Of a stretch of DNA of 64,000 nt, positions 9,916-19,491 are shown in pieces; position 1 is the first letter of the stretch; each line of letters opens with the position of its first letter. This DNA is from Sediminicola sp. YIK13 (GTDB lineage: Bacteria; Bacteroidota; Bacteroidia; Flavobacteriales; Flavobacteriaceae): NCBI RefSeq assembly GCF_001430825.1, contig NZ_CP010535.1, positions 3,505,808 to 3,569,807 of the forward strand, given 5' to 3'. Below the pieces are notes generated by a model. It saw only the letters and a program-made list of their open reading frames with translations, was not told the DNA's origin and searched no databases. A program made the position numbers and the translations under genes.

Positions 9916-10494
9916 TTAAGGGTTTACAATAGCTTGCTCCTTTTTAATTTGCAGATGATCCAAATGATGACCAAGTAGTCTCTTGGTGCCCACGCACTCA
10001 AACCCCATTTTCAGATACAGCTTTTTGGCCTTGGGATTGTTTTCATCTACCAATAAACCTAAGGTCTGTTGCTGCTGAAACACATATTCCTCTATTAGGT
10101 GATTCAACAATTTAGAGCCTATGCCTTTTCCCTGCTCACTGCTGCATACCGCTATAGTGTCAATGTAATATTCGCCAGCTTGTGTTTCGTCTTCAATATG
10201 CAGGTCGGCAGCATAGTTTTGGGCAATATGATCTAAAATAGGCTTTCTTAGCTCTAGTAATTCCGCCCCATCATAAAGATTGACCACCCCAATTATTTCA
10301 TCCTCAATTTCTGCTAGGTAACAGTTTTGGAAGGAGTATTGGTTATGCTCCTTCTGCAGAAAGTAGGTTAAAAATTCTTTTGCCTTATGGTAGTCTGTTT
10401 CACCAATGAATTTATAGACCATATTTTCCAATACCAACATGAAAAGTGTGGCGATGGACTCTGCATCATTAGATGTGGCCTTTCTGATCATCAT
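9916..10494 (-). CDS. GNAT-family N-acetyltransferase
   Basis: A 192-residue GNAT protein. The acetyl-CoA binding loop is seen as SSEQGKGIGSKLLNHLIEEY (the Q-x-x-G-x-G form), preceded by the strand YIDTIAVC and followed by the typical ENNPKAKKLYLKMGFE segment. The start IRKATSNDAESIATLF is the usual N-terminal strand and helix. Substrate cannot be predicted. The gene is short and free-standing, with about 95 bp to the serine hydrolase downstream. Confidence 0.9.
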   Translation of the reverse strand: MMIRKATSNDAESIATLFMLVLENMVYKFIGETDYHKAKEFLTYFLQKEHNQYSFQNCYLAEIEDEIIGVVNLYDGAELLELRKPILDHIAQNYAADLHIEDETQAGEYYIDTIAVCSSEQGKGIGSKLLNHLIEEYVFQQQQTLGLLVDENNPKAKKLYLKMGFECVGTKRLLGHHLDHLQIKKEQAIVNP

Positions 10495-10550
10495 TTGTTA
10501 TAGGGTTTATTCAAAAATTTAAATAGGGTACCTGGAAGATATGAATCCCA

Positions 10551-10979
10551 TTACATTTTAAAAAGTTCCAAGCCCTTGATCGTGAAAAGTTCAGAGCTAT
10601 AAAAAATAATAGATTCTTTAGTGGTTCTGTTGGATATGTCTCTAGGGGATTTGCGATTGATCCTTGCTTTGGTATTGTTGAAATTCATGGTATGCACGTC
10701 ATCTATATCATCCTTTTCATCAGTAGAAAAAGAGATTAGATTTTTTTCAGCTTTCCATGTTCCTTTGCCATAGAAGTTTTCCTGAGTACAAGAATTGCAA
10801 TTGAGCTTGCGGTAGAAATTGTATAAAAAAGTACCATCCGCTTTCAGGGATAGGGTCCATTTCAAGACATGTCCGGTTTCATTTTCTGGTGAGATACCAT
10901 AAGTTCCTGCATACGATTCCGTTTGGGCAGATAAGGAAAGGTAACTGACTAAAAATAGTGATAGTAGTAGATTTTTCAT
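10551..10979 (-). CDS. Small secreted protein of unknown function
   Basis: A 142-residue product when started at the Met at 10979, which gives a signal peptide (MKNLLLSLFLVSYLSLSAQ). An upstream Met at 11018 would add 13 residues before it. The mature part looks like a small beta-sheet domain: SLKADGTFLYNFYRKL is followed by a Cys-x-x-Cys pair in NCNSCTQENF and then GKGTWKAEKNLISF. This recalls lipocalin-like stress-response domains found in flavobacteria, but no family is recognised with confidence. Confidence 0.75.
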   Translation of the reverse strand: MKNLLLSLFLVSYLSLSAQTESYAGTYGISPENETGHVLKWTLSLKADGTFLYNFYRKLNCNSCTQENFYGKGTWKAEKNLISFSTDEKDDIDDVHTMNFNNTKARINRKSPRDISNRTTKESIIFYSSELFTIKGLELFKM

Positions 10980-11074
10980 ACCTATATAGAGGTTGGTTCT
11001 TAAGTAATTTGATTGCACTAATCATGCCAGAATAAGACACAAAAACAAGGTTTATTGAAAATAGACATTCATTT

Positions 11075-11458
11075 TCAATCTGTAACCTCAGCGCAAATAG
11101 AAACATAATAATCATCCAAATCGCGAAGTGAAAATTCCATCCGTCCTGAATTTTTATTCAAATGTGGCTCCTCTTCTATAAAGGCGTTCAGGTCTTTTGC
11201 ATTTTGCCAGAACCAATCCAAATTATCCACTCGAAAGTACAATATAAGCCCATGACCTGGTTTGATTTTTGGGTTGGTAAGGGTAGGATGGCCGTGTTCA
11301 TCCCATTTGTGCAAGGAAAGAATCTGATTTCCATCCATATCCGTCAGAATTTCAAAAGAAGTACCCCAATGTATACCTTTGCAATTGAGCAGTTTTTGAT
11401 ACCAGGAGGAACTTTTATTCACATCTTTCACAGCAAGGATTGGTTCTGTTTTTATCAT
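11075..11458 (-). CDS. VOC-family (glyoxalase/bleomycin-resistance-like) protein
   Basis: A 127-residue protein with one vicinal oxygen chelate module pair. The opening PILAVKDVNKSSSWYQKLL is the standard first strand and helix, and FSLRDLDDYYVSICAE is the closing strand with the usual metal-ligand-region acidic residue. VOC proteins include glyoxalases, dioxygenases and drug-binding resistance proteins; the reaction here is not predictable. It follows a second, longer VOC gene on the same strand, with a terminator between them, so the two appear to be separate transcription units. Confidence 0.88.
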   Translation of the reverse strand: MIKTEPILAVKDVNKSSSWYQKLLNCKGIHWGTSFEILTDMDGNQILSLHKWDEHGHPTLTNPKIKPGHGLILYFRVDNLDWFWQNAKDLNAFIEEEPHLNKNSGRMEFSLRDLDDYYVSICAEVTD

Positions 11459-11537
11459 TTGTAAGGCTTTATCCCTAATTGATCATTTTTGGCGACTCAT
11501 CATACTCTTCCAAGAGACACAAACAGTAGATAAATGC

Positions 11538-11564
11538 AAAAAGCCCAGGCGTTGAAGCTTGGGC
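11538..11564 (-). terminator. Rho-independent terminator after VOC gene
   Basis: On the minus strand an 8-bp stem with one mismatch (GCCCAAGC at 11557-11564 pairing with GCCTGGGC at 11543-11550, six-base loop) is followed by five T. It lies about 30 bp past the stop of the VOC gene at 11593-12114. Confidence 0.8.
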
Positions 11565-11592
11565 AATTTGAAAATGTATGGGATATTTATTT

Positions 11593-12114
11593 TTACTTGG
11601 CATAAGCCCCAGAGGAATAGGTGAGCTCATAGCTATGGGTGTACACTTCAAAAACGATTCCGAAAGGATCTTCCACATAACACATTTTGTAGGGCTTGTC
11701 ATTTGGATAGTACTCCCTGATCGGCATTCTTTGCTTACCTCCGGCAGCAACTATCTTCTCCACTAAATTTTCAATCTCCGGATCTTGGATACAGAAATGG
11801 AAAAGCCCAGTATTAAACGGACTAAATTCAGGGGCCTCCTTAATTCCGTGCGGGAAGGAAAACAATTCTATGCCAATGCCATCCGAGGTGGAAAGGTGCG
11901 CGATTTCAAATTCGGTCCAATCTTCGCCAAAAACGTCAATACACATTTGACCGATTGCGGTATCCCTTTCTTTTTTGACCGTAGAAGGTTCCATAATGAT
12001 GTACCAGCCCATGACTTCCGAATAAAATTTTACAGCTTTTTTGATATTGGGAACCGTAATCCCGATATGGGAAAAGGACCTCGGATAATTAGTGTTCAAT
12101 TTCATAGTGTTCAA
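11593..12114 (-). CDS. VOC-family protein divergent from HxlR regulator
   Basis: A 173-residue VOC protein. SFSHIGITVPNIKKAVKFY is the metal-ligand strand and first helix of the glyoxalase fold, ELFSFPHG lies mid-protein, FHFCIQDPEIENLVEKIVAA starts the second module, and YVEDPFGIVFEVYTHS ends with the typical metal-binding glutamate. These resemble lactoylglutathione-lyase-like or dioxygenase proteins that handle reactive electrophiles. It is transcribed away from an HxlR regulator 111 bp away, which probably controls it. Another Met lies three codons in (MKLNTNY). Confidence 0.88.
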   Translation of the reverse strand: MNTMKLNTNYPRSFSHIGITVPNIKKAVKFYSEVMGWYIIMEPSTVKKERDTAIGQMCIDVFGEDWTEFEIAHLSTSDGIGIELFSFPHGIKEAPEFSPFNTGLFHFCIQDPEIENLVEKIVAAGGKQRMPIREYYPNDKPYKMCYVEDPFGIVFEVYTHSYELTYSSGAYAK

Positions 12115-12128
12115 TTTAAATGATACAG

Positions 12129-12159
12129 CAAATTTAGATTATATTTGTATTAATGGCAA
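12129..12159 (-). promoter_or_regulatory. Bacteroidota-type promoter for the VOC gene
   Basis: On the minus strand TAAATTTG (12129-12136) fits the Bacteroidota -7 element TAnnTTTG. A TTG (12157-12159) lies 20 bases upstream, close to the consensus -33 spacing. A plus-strand TATATTTG at 12140-12147 overlaps and could serve the divergent hxlR-type gene, so the two promoters would interleave. Confidence 0.55.
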
Positions 12160-12225
12160 TAACTTACCAAAAAGTAATATATCTACTAAAAAGAGTAAAA
12201 TAATGATATTGAGTTATATATAGAC

Positions 12226-12540
12226 ATGAAATTGAAGAAAGAATATGATTGTCCGTTACATTTAACGATGGATCTAATTGGAAATAAATGGAAACCCCTG
12301 CTATTGTTTCATTTACTAAACGGACCATTGAGATCAGGGGTTTTGCAAAAAACGATTCCTGGAATATCGAACAAGATGTTTACCCAGACCGTTAGGGAAT
12401 TGGAGCGCGATCAACTTGTAAGCAGAAAGGTGTACCCTGTGGTGCCCCCCAAGGTGGAATATGAATTGACCGCAACCGGAAAATCATTGGAATCCATTTT
12501 GAGGGATTTAGATACGTGGGGAAAACAGCAAATGCATTAA
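12226..12540 (+). CDS. HxlR-family winged-helix regulator
   Basis: A 104-residue HxlR-type DNA-binding protein. It has the hallmark start YDCPLHLTMDLIGNKWKPLL, the recognition-helix region GISNKMFTQTVRELERDQLV, and the wing KVYPVVPPKVEYELTATGKS. The Cys in the N-terminal DCP motif is the position that senses electrophiles or oxidants in several family members. It is divergent from a VOC gene, the usual arrangement for a regulator of an aldehyde or electrophile detoxification gene. Its stop lies 3 bp from the stop of the convergent aminotransferase gene. Confidence 0.92.
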   Translation: MKLKKEYDCPLHLTMDLIGNKWKPLLLFHLLNGPLRSGVLQKTIPGISNKMFTQTVRELERDQLVSRKVYPVVPPKVEYELTATGKSLESILRDLDTWGKQQMH

Positions 12541-12543
12541 AGA

Positions 12544-13806
12544 TTATGCGGCCATTTCCTTTAGGGCCTTTACAAATACATCCAGTTCCTCAGTTGTTGT
12601 AAAAACATTTGGCGTAATTCTACAGCCGTGAACATTGGCATATTTAATGGCCACCGTAAAAATGTGATAGTCTTCGAGGAGTCTTTTTGCCATGATTTCA
12701 GGTTCCATTCCTTCAATACCAACATTGGCAATCCCGCATGCCCTTTGGGAATCTGCAGGTGTATTCACTACTATTCCTTTGTGGTTTCTCACTTTTTGGG
12801 TCCAATACTCCTGTAAATACCGCATTCGTGCTTCTTTCCTGGCCCCACCCAACATATTGTAATAATCTATGGCACTTTCTATGGTCAAATCGTGATATAC
12901 AGGTATTGTTCCCGTATGGTTCAATCGTGAAATATCACCAGGCTCCCTCTTGTCTTCAGCAAAAATTGGCCATATGGTATCTATATGTTTATCGGCTACA
13001 TACAATAAACCTGTACCAAGAGGAACTGCCAGCCATTTGTGCAAACTGGAACCATAGAAATCACATTCCAGGTCATTGATATCAAATTCGATATGACCCA
13101 CACAATGCGCCCCATCAACCATTACCTTAACACCTTTGCTGTGCGCCATTTGACAAATCTTTTTTATCGGCAATATTTGTCCCGTAATGTTGATCATATG
13201 ACATACCATCAGCAATTTTGTCCTATCGGTAATTGCCTCCTCGTAAACCGCTACAATTTCCTCGTCGGATTTTGGATGATTGGGTACTGAAATTTCTTTG
13301 TTTATGATGCCATATCGATCTGCGACTTGTTCAAACATCAGCTTCATAGCCCCATAATCCTGAATGGCATATACAGCTTCATCACCAGCTACCCAATTCA
13401 TTCCGCTAATGATCATATCCAAGGATTCCGTTGTATTTCTTGTGATGATGACATTCTTTGAGGTAGATCCAATGATATGGGCCAGTTTGTCTGACATCCG
13501 TTTTTTGTTTTCCCATTGCACCGTTCGCATATAGTAGGATCCTTCGTAATTCACCATGTCTATGTTTTTGTGAAGGGCATTGAGCGTAGGGGTGGGGATA
13601 ATGTTGTAATACCCACTTTCCAGATTGATATACTCCGGTTTTAATTTGTAATCCTGCCGCACCTTTAACCAAAAATCTTCATTATGGGCTAAAATATCTG
13701 TTGGTATTTTTGCTATGCTCTCAAGAGAAGATGCCATAGCGCTTCCATAAAATGGGGCCCCCATAACGGCCAAAGACATGTTTTTTATAAAATCACGTTT
13801 GTTCAT
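12544..13806 (-). CDS. Class V aminotransferase-like PLP enzyme, exported
   Basis: A 420-residue PLP enzyme of the class V (isopenicillin-N-epimerase/cysteine-desulfurase-like) group. Schiff-base Lys257 lies in SSLHKWLAVPLGTG, and the cofactor-binding Asp231 and His234 in VMVDGAHCVGH. The N-terminus MNKRDFIKNMSLAVMG resembles a Tat leader (KR-x-F-I-K then a hydrophobic stretch), although the canonical RR is KR here, so export as a folded enzyme is likely but not certain. The substrate is unknown; family members act as desulfurases, epimerases or aminotransferases. The gene abuts the hxlR-type gene tail to tail. Confidence 0.88.
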   Translation of the reverse strand: MNKRDFIKNMSLAVMGAPFYGSAMASSLESIAKIPTDILAHNEDFWLKVRQDYKLKPEYINLESGYYNIIPTPTLNALHKNIDMVNYEGSYYMRTVQWENKKRMSDKLAHIIGSTSKNVIITRNTTESLDMIISGMNWVAGDEAVYAIQDYGAMKLMFEQVADRYGIINKEISVPNHPKSDEEIVAVYEEAITDRTKLLMVCHMINITGQILPIKKICQMAHSKGVKVMVDGAHCVGHIEFDINDLECDFYGSSLHKWLAVPLGTGLLYVADKHIDTIWPIFAEDKREPGDISRLNHTGTIPVYHDLTIESAIDYYNMLGGARKEARMRYLQEYWTQKVRNHKGIVVNTPADSQRACGIANVGIEGMEPEIMAKRLLEDYHIFTVAIKYANVHGCRITPNVFTTTEELDVFVKALKEMAA

Positions 13807-14121
13807 TTGGAATCGTTTTGACTAAAGATACAGAATTATTAAATGTACCTCTGACCACCTTTTTTATAACTTAAGCTACCGCTCGCAGTATCTAAAACGG
13901 ACGTTCCTGCCTTTTAAAAATTCGTATTTAGTGGATTGGTATTGTGATGAAAACCGGAAGGAATGGGGCAATAGGTAGTATCATTATAAATAGTCTTCAT
14001 TATTTTTTTGAAGGATATAATACGTAATAAAATTGTACTAAAATCATGTATTTCAACGTTTAATATGGTATATAATCCTATATTCACGTTTTATTAACCG
14101 AATGCATTAAATTTTTACCCC
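13807..14121. other. Intergenic region between divergent genes
   Basis: A 315-bp gap between the starts of the exported aminotransferase-like gene and the serine hydrolase. It should hold both promoters. It is AT-rich toward the right end. No further reading frame, repeat or structured RNA was recognised. Confidence 0.6.
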
Positions 14122-15426
14122 ATGCGGAGATTCAAGATTTTAGTAGGACCTACACTTCTAATTCTTACACTAGTTGTTTTGGCCTTTTATCTTTTTAAAG
14201 ATAGCTCCAATATAGCGAATGACAAGGTTGCCGCAACTTCCAAGCCTATTGAGAATTTAATCAGTCAGAAAGAGCGCGAACTTTATAACGTGCATCAACA
14301 AGAATTGAAGAATGCTGTAAAGGCCTATTTTGATAAAGCGATCGCTTCTGGGGATATTGTGGGAGCCGGGGTGAGCATAGTCATGCAAGATTCCATTGTT
14401 ATTTCAGATGGTTTCGGCAAAAGAAACATAAATCAAAATGCTGGTGTTGACGGGGAAACCGTATTTAGACTGGGTTCCCTTTCCAAAGGATTTGCGGGAA
14501 TATTGGCGGCCAATTTAAAGCATGAAGGCAAATTGGATTGGAAAGATAAGGTGAGTGACTACCTACCGGAATTTCAATTGGGAGACAGAAAGAATACAGA
14601 TAAAATCACTTTGGCCAATATATTGTCACACACTTCAGGTACTCCGTACCACAGTTACACCAATCTTGTAGAGGCCGGACTTTCATTAAAGGAAATTGCA
14701 GGACGTTTCAAGGCCGTTAAGCCCATAAGTCAACCAGGGCTCATGTATAGCTATCAGAATGCCATGTTTGCCCTTTGCGGCGAAATCATGTCCAAGGCCA
14801 CGGGGCAAGAGATTTCCACATCCTTGGACAACAGATTCTTTACGCCTTTGGGAATGTGCTCTACCACTATGGATTATGAAACTTTGGAGCATACAGAAAA
14901 TGTTGCCATGCCACATTCACAAAGACGAAACAGTTGGAGAACATTGCGACTCAATGACAATTATTACAATGCTATCGCGGCAGGAGGGATAAATGCCAAT
15001 GCCCATGATATGGGCAGATGGATGCGGTTTTTACTAGGTCATAATCCAGAATTAATGGGCAAGGACGCTCTAGCGGAAGCTTTTAACCCCTTCGTAGAAA
15101 TAAAGGGACATAGTAAGTATTACCAACGTTGGCCCGGACATTTAAATTCCTATTACGGTTTCGGTTGGAGAATCCACAAATATAGGGAGGACGATTCCAG
15201 CCAAGAAAAAACTATATGGCACCACGGGGGAAGTGTTAATAATTATAGAAATGAAATTGCGGTCTTTCCCGAAGCCGATTTAGGGATCTGTGTTCTTTTG
15301 AACAGTAATTCAAAACTGGCAAGGGTAGTTATACCAGACCTGCATAAGATTGTTAAAGAGGTCTATGAAAGGAACACTCCTAAAATAGCCTTAAATAGCA
15401 GTAGGGAGCCTAACCCACATCTGTAG
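14122..15426 (+). CDS. Membrane-anchored serine hydrolase, beta-lactamase-like
   Basis: A 434-residue class C beta-lactamase-fold hydrolase with one N-terminal transmembrane segment (residues 8-25), so the catalytic domain is probably periplasmic. SLSK (119-122) is the S-x-x-K nucleophile motif, YSYQNAMF supplies Tyr-x-Asn, and HHGGSVNNY the H-x-G motif. The 3' end (VLLNSNSKLARVV...YERNTP) is closely repeated in a 49-codon remnant at 21112-21261, on the far side of the glyoxylate genes. That shows a former second copy. Substrate is not predictable. Confidence 0.92.
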   Translation: MRRFKILVGPTLLILTLVVLAFYLFKDSSNIANDKVAATSKPIENLISQKERELYNVHQQELKNAVKAYFDKAIASGDIVGAGVSIVMQDSIVISDGFGKRNINQNAGVDGETVFRLGSLSKGFAGILAANLKHEGKLDWKDKVSDYLPEFQLGDRKNTDKITLANILSHTSGTPYHSYTNLVEAGLSLKEIAGRFKAVKPISQPGLMYSYQNAMFALCGEIMSKATGQEISTSLDNRFFTPLGMCSTTMDYETLEHTENVAMPHSQRRNSWRTLRLNDNYYNAIAAGGINANAHDMGRWMRFLLGHNPELMGKDALAEAFNPFVEIKGHSKYYQRWPGHLNSYYGFGWRIHKYREDDSSQEKTIWHHGGSVNNYRNEIAVFPEADLGICVLLNSNSKLARVVIPDLHKIVKEVYERNTPKIALNSSREPNPHL

Positions 15427-15568
15427 GGATATCCTAGGACCTTCAATAGTAATTGTTGTCATGATTCTCTTTTGATTGGCATGGACTGATCTACAATCCT
15501 TTAATTATCCAATTTCCTTTTTCATACTTTGTATGGACGTATTACGGACCATGGGTATTAGAGCTATT

Positions 15569-16048
15569 TTATTTTAATAAATTTTCTTTGCTTATAAGAA
15601 TTCCATCCGTATCCACATAGATGTAGTGTCCTGAGCTAAAGGTGACACCGCCGAATTCAATTGGAATATCTATCTCACCACTATTGCGCTTAATACTTTT
15701 TACAGGAGAAGTATTTAGTGCCCTAATGCCTAAATTCATAGAATTAATTATCAGACTATCGCGAATACTTCCATTTATGATAATGCCATTCCAATTATTT
15801 TTTATTGCCAGTTCGGCTAATTGATCGCCTACTAAAGCGCAACGCAAAGAGGCGCCACCATCTATTACAAGTACTTTCCCTTTTCCGCTAGATTCTAATT
15901 GTTTTCTTACCAGCGAGTTGTCTTCAAATAATTTAAGTGTTGTTATTTCGCCAGAAAAGGCTTTTTTGGTTCCATATGATCGAAAAATAGGAGCAACGCA
16001 ATGCAATAGTTCGCTATGCTCATCCCAAAGGTCTGCCGTTGTAAACAT
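15569..16048 (-). CDS. RraA-family protein
   Basis: A 159-residue protein that aligns by eye over its whole length with RraA, the regulator of ribonuclease E activity. Shared landmarks are the start TADLWDEHSE, GEITTLKLFEDN, GKGKVLVIDGGASLRCALVG, NNWNGIIINGSIRDS and FGGVTFSSGHYIYVDTDGI. The R-D pair after the ING motif also occurs in RraA-like 4-hydroxy-4-methyl-2-oxoglutarate/oxaloacetate aldolases. Given its place downstream of aceB and aceA, an oxaloacetate or oxoacid aldolase/decarboxylase role is as plausible as RNase control. It follows aceA after a terminator hairpin. Confidence 0.88.
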   Translation of the reverse strand: MFTTADLWDEHSELLHCVAPIFRSYGTKKAFSGEITTLKLFEDNSLVRKQLESSGKGKVLVIDGGASLRCALVGDQLAELAIKNNWNGIIINGSIRDSLIINSMNLGIRALNTSPVKSIKRNSGEIDIPIEFGGVTFSSGHYIYVDTDGILISKENLLK

Positions 16049-16078
16049 AGTTGCAATTAATGTTTAAATATGATATTT

Positions 16079-16110
16079 AAAAGGGCAACAATCTTACAAG
16101 TTGCCCTTTT
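16079..16110 (-). terminator. Terminator hairpin between aceA and the RraA-like gene
   Basis: A perfect 11-bp stem (AAAAGGGCAAC at 16079-16089 with its complement at 16100-16110) and a 10-base loop lie 26 bp past the aceA stop. The arms end in A4/T4, so it could stop transcription on either strand. The RraA-like gene therefore probably has its own promoter or depends on read-through. Confidence 0.75.
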
Positions 16111-16135
16111 CAACAAATAAAAATTAGAAGAAGAA

Positions 16136-17770
16136 TTATTTATCCAGAACAGGTTCTCGCTTTACCGCCTTAATAGATTCGGACATTACTTCGAATTGAT
16201 TGGAGGTATTTTTTTCACCTTCAGCTTTTAAAGCCTTGTCCCCTGCAAAAAATGTTTTATGGTCATCTCCAAGATTTGAGCCTGCCATTCTTTGGTGTTT
16301 CACACAAGAAACCCCTTTTCTGATTTCTTGCCGTTGAACACTTTTAACATAAGCCAACATGCCTTCTTCACCAAAATAACCTTTAGTTAAATCATTCATA
16401 TGGAGTGCGGTAGTATGATATGTTGGTAATGTAATTAAGTGATGGAATACACCAGCATACCTTGCAGCATCTATTTGAAAGGTGCGAATCATTTTGTCTG
16501 CACGAAAGCATAATTCTGTATTGTCGTATTCCGCAGCCATTAAATTATTTCTATCGTAAGCTGTCATGTTTTCTCCTTCGGCAAGCATTTCTTCATAAGC
16601 TTGATTACGAAAGTTCAATGTCCAGTTAAAAGATGGGGAGTTATTATAAACCAATTTGGCATTAGGAATAACTTCTTTTATTCTGTTTACCATATGTGCT
16701 ATTTGCTTTACGTTTGGAGTTGGTGTTTCAATCCATAAAAGATCTGCTCCATTTTGAAGACTGGTAATACAATCCAAAACGACCCTATCAATATTGGAAC
16801 CATCTTTAAATTTATACAATCCGTTTGGCAGTCTTATCGGACGTACTAATTTCCCATCCCTTTTTAGAAGAACATCATCTTCATCAGCATCATAAATAGC
16901 TATTTCTTCTGCTTCAACAAAGGCTAAATATTTAGAAGCTAAATCTCCAGGTTCTTTACTAACCGGCAACTTTTGGGTTAAACTTGCACCTTCAGAATCT
17001 GTTCTTGCCACTATGATACCGTCGTCTACGCCTAACTCTAAGAAAGCATATCTAATTGCATTTAGTTTGGCAATAAAATCTTCGTGGGGCACAGTAACTT
17101 TGCCATCTTGATGACCGCACTGTTTGGCATCAGAAACCTGATTTTCAATTTGAATGGCACATGCGCCAGCCTGAATCATTTTTTTTGCCAATAAATAGGT
17201 AGCTTCTTCATTACCAAAACCGGCATCGATATCTGCAATAATAGGAACAACATGTGTTTCATAATTATCTATTTGATCTTGTACGTCTTCTCCTTTTTCA
17301 AGTTTTCTGAATAAATCATTCAGCTCAATGGCATCAGCCTGACGTAAAAAATCATAAATTTCTGATATGAGTCCGGAAACGGCAGTTTTTTCATGCATAG
17401 ACTGATCTGGTAATGGTCCAAATTCTGAACGCAATGCGGCCACCATCCAACCAGAAAGATACAAGTATTTTTTGCTGGTGGTTTTGTGATGCTTTTTAAC
17501 AGCTATCATTTTCTGCTGTGCCACAAAACCATGCCAACATCCTAAGGATTGCGTGTATTGTGATGAATCTGTATCATACGCTGCCATATCTTTCCTCATA
17601 ATGGCTGCTGTATATTTTGCGATATCCAATCCTGTTTTAAAACGATTCTGAATAACCATTCTAGCTGCGTATTCGCTACTTATCGTATTCCAAGTATTAC
17701 CATACTTTTCTTTTAGGTTTCTTACCGTCTGCAATGCAGAACTGTACGTAGATTGTGGTAAATTTTTCAT
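16136..17770 (-). CDS. aceA: Isocitrate lyase
   Basis: A 544-residue isocitrate lyase, which splits isocitrate into succinate and glyoxylate, the first step of the glyoxylate shunt. The catalytic cysteine lies in AKQCGHQDGKVTVPHEDF (Cys218). PIIADIDAGFGNEEA and IVARTDSEGA are also conserved. The length and the KQCGHQ form match the longer Pseudomonas-type enzymes rather than the roughly 430-residue E. coli enzyme. It lies 73 bp downstream of the malate synthase gene on the same strand, so aceB-aceA is probably one transcript. The gap carries only a weak ATCCT/AGGAT dyad. Confidence 0.97.
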   Translation of the reverse strand: MKNLPQSTYSSALQTVRNLKEKYGNTWNTISSEYAARMVIQNRFKTGLDIAKYTAAIMRKDMAAYDTDSSQYTQSLGCWHGFVAQQKMIAVKKHHKTTSKKYLYLSGWMVAALRSEFGPLPDQSMHEKTAVSGLISEIYDFLRQADAIELNDLFRKLEKGEDVQDQIDNYETHVVPIIADIDAGFGNEEATYLLAKKMIQAGACAIQIENQVSDAKQCGHQDGKVTVPHEDFIAKLNAIRYAFLELGVDDGIIVARTDSEGASLTQKLPVSKEPGDLASKYLAFVEAEEIAIYDADEDDVLLKRDGKLVRPIRLPNGLYKFKDGSNIDRVVLDCITSLQNGADLLWIETPTPNVKQIAHMVNRIKEVIPNAKLVYNNSPSFNWTLNFRNQAYEEMLAEGENMTAYDRNNLMAAEYDNTELCFRADKMIRTFQIDAARYAGVFHHLITLPTYHTTALHMNDLTKGYFGEEGMLAYVKSVQRQEIRKGVSCVKHQRMAGSNLGDDHKTFFAGDKALKAEGEKNTSNQFEVMSESIKAVKREPVLDK

Positions 17771-17843
17771 AATTTTGTATTAGATTATTTATTATTAATA
17801 ATTAGATCCTGTTGATTGTGTCCGCAATCGCAGGATTGTTTTT

Positions 17844-19442
17844 TTATATGTATTGATAGGCGGGAAGGGTAAGGAATTCGTCAAATTTTTCTGACAGCAC
17901 TAATTTGTCAAAAAGCTCAAAGGCTATTTTAAACTTGGTGTTATTTATAGTACCCTCTCCAACTTCCGTAATAATTTTTTCTACTTCATCATCAAATAGT
18001 TCCATATATAGTTCAATAGTGAATTTCCTTCCATCCTCAAGTTCCACCTCATTTTTTAGCCATTGCCATACTTGGGTTCTGGATATTTCGGCAGTCGCGG
18101 CATCTTCCATCAAATTATATAGGGCTACAGCCCCGTGACCACGCAACCAGGCTTCCGTATATAAAATACCAACATTTATGTTCTTTCTAATTCCAGCTTC
18201 GGTAACGGTGCCCTTGGGAATCTCAACTAGATCTGCTTGGGAAATTTGAACATCGTCCCTTGTTATGTGCAATTGATTTGATGTTGGCATGTACTTGTCA
18301 AATTCTGACATCGCAATGGAAACCAAAGCAGGATGTGCTACCCAAGTGCCATCATGGCCATTTTTTACCTCCCGCTCCTTATCCTTTCTCACATTTTCTA
18401 AGGCTATAGCGTTGGCATTTACATTATTTTTAATTGGAATTTGAGCGGCCATACCTCCAATGGCTAGAATGCCACGTTTGTGACAACGTTGAATAACCAG
18501 TTTGGAATAGGCATCCATAAAAGGCGAGGTCATAGTGACTTGGTCTCGATTTGGCACTACGAAATTAGGATGGTTCCTGAATTTTTTGATATACGAAAAG
18601 ATGTAGTCCCAACGTCCACAGTTTAAGCCAACAATGTGCTCTTTTAATTCATAAATGATTTCATCCAATTGAAAACTCGCTGTAATGGTTTCTACTAAAA
18701 CAGTGGCTTTAAAAGTGCCTTGAGGAACTTCAAGATAATCTTGTGCAAAGGTAAATACCTCATTCCACCAACGTGCCTCCAGATAATGCTCTAATTTTGG
18801 AAGATAAAAATATGGGGCGGTATTGTTTTTCATCAAGATCTGGGTATTATGGAATACATACAGGCCAAAATCTACCAAGCTCCCAGACGTTTCTTCTGCA
18901 TTGATAAGTATGTGTCTTTCGTTTAAATGTAAACCCCTTGGTCTGACCATTAAAACAGCCGTTTCTTCGTTGAGGCTATACGATTTGCCACGAATGGAAT
19001 CTACCAGAGAAATGGTTTTGGAATTGGCATCAAGCAAGTTCTTCTGACCTTCTATGGTGTTGCTCCAAGTAGGGGAGTTGCTATCCTCTAAATCGGCCAT
19101 AAATGTTTTGGCGCCAGAGTTCAGGGCATTAATAATCATTTTTCTATCTACTGGTCCCGTAATCTCTACGCGTCTGTCTTGTAGATCATGTGGAATTGTA
19201 CCAGCTTTCCATTGCGTTTCCCTTAGGTTTTTTGTTTCCTTCGGGAATTCTGGAAATTTGCCCTGATCAAAAACCTTTTGTTGAGTTTGCCGTTTTTCTA
19301 AAAGAAGCAATCGGTCAGCATTGAATTTTTCATGCAGTAGGGTGATAAAAGCCAGGGCTTCATCTGTTAGAATTTCTGGATAGTAATTATCTGCCTGTTT
19401 GGAGAAATTAATTTTGGATTGATTTAATAGGGTCTGTGCCAT
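17844..19442 (-). CDS. aceB: Malate synthase A
   Basis: A 532-residue malate synthase that condenses glyoxylate with acetyl-CoA to malate. The signature KEHIVGLNCGRWDYIFSYIK is intact, as are FMADLEDSNSPTW and the C-terminal GHGAVALYNLMEDAATAEISR. The start is set at the Met at 19442 (MAQTLLNQ); an in-frame Met at 19523 would run through the repeated operator region and give an atypical 27-residue extension. It is the first gene of the aceB-aceA unit. It is divergent from an ScfR-type regulator 118 bp away, which most likely controls both directions. Confidence 0.96.
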   Translation of the reverse strand: MAQTLLNQSKINFSKQADNYYPEILTDEALAFITLLHEKFNADRLLLLEKRQTQQKVFDQGKFPEFPKETKNLRETQWKAGTIPHDLQDRRVEITGPVDRKMIINALNSGAKTFMADLEDSNSPTWSNTIEGQKNLLDANSKTISLVDSIRGKSYSLNEETAVLMVRPRGLHLNERHILINAEETSGSLVDFGLYVFHNTQILMKNNTAPYFYLPKLEHYLEARWWNEVFTFAQDYLEVPQGTFKATVLVETITASFQLDEIIYELKEHIVGLNCGRWDYIFSYIKKFRNHPNFVVPNRDQVTMTSPFMDAYSKLVIQRCHKRGILAIGGMAAQIPIKNNVNANAIALENVRKDKEREVKNGHDGTWVAHPALVSIAMSEFDKYMPTSNQLHITRDDVQISQADLVEIPKGTVTEAGIRKNINVGILYTEAWLRGHGAVALYNLMEDAATAEISRTQVWQWLKNEVELEDGRKFTIELYMELFDDEVEKIITEVGEGTINNTKFKIAFELFDKLVLSEKFDEFLTLPAYQYI

Positions 19443-19491
19443 AATGATTTGTTTTATAGGACAATGATAAAAAAAAGATCGATACAAAACA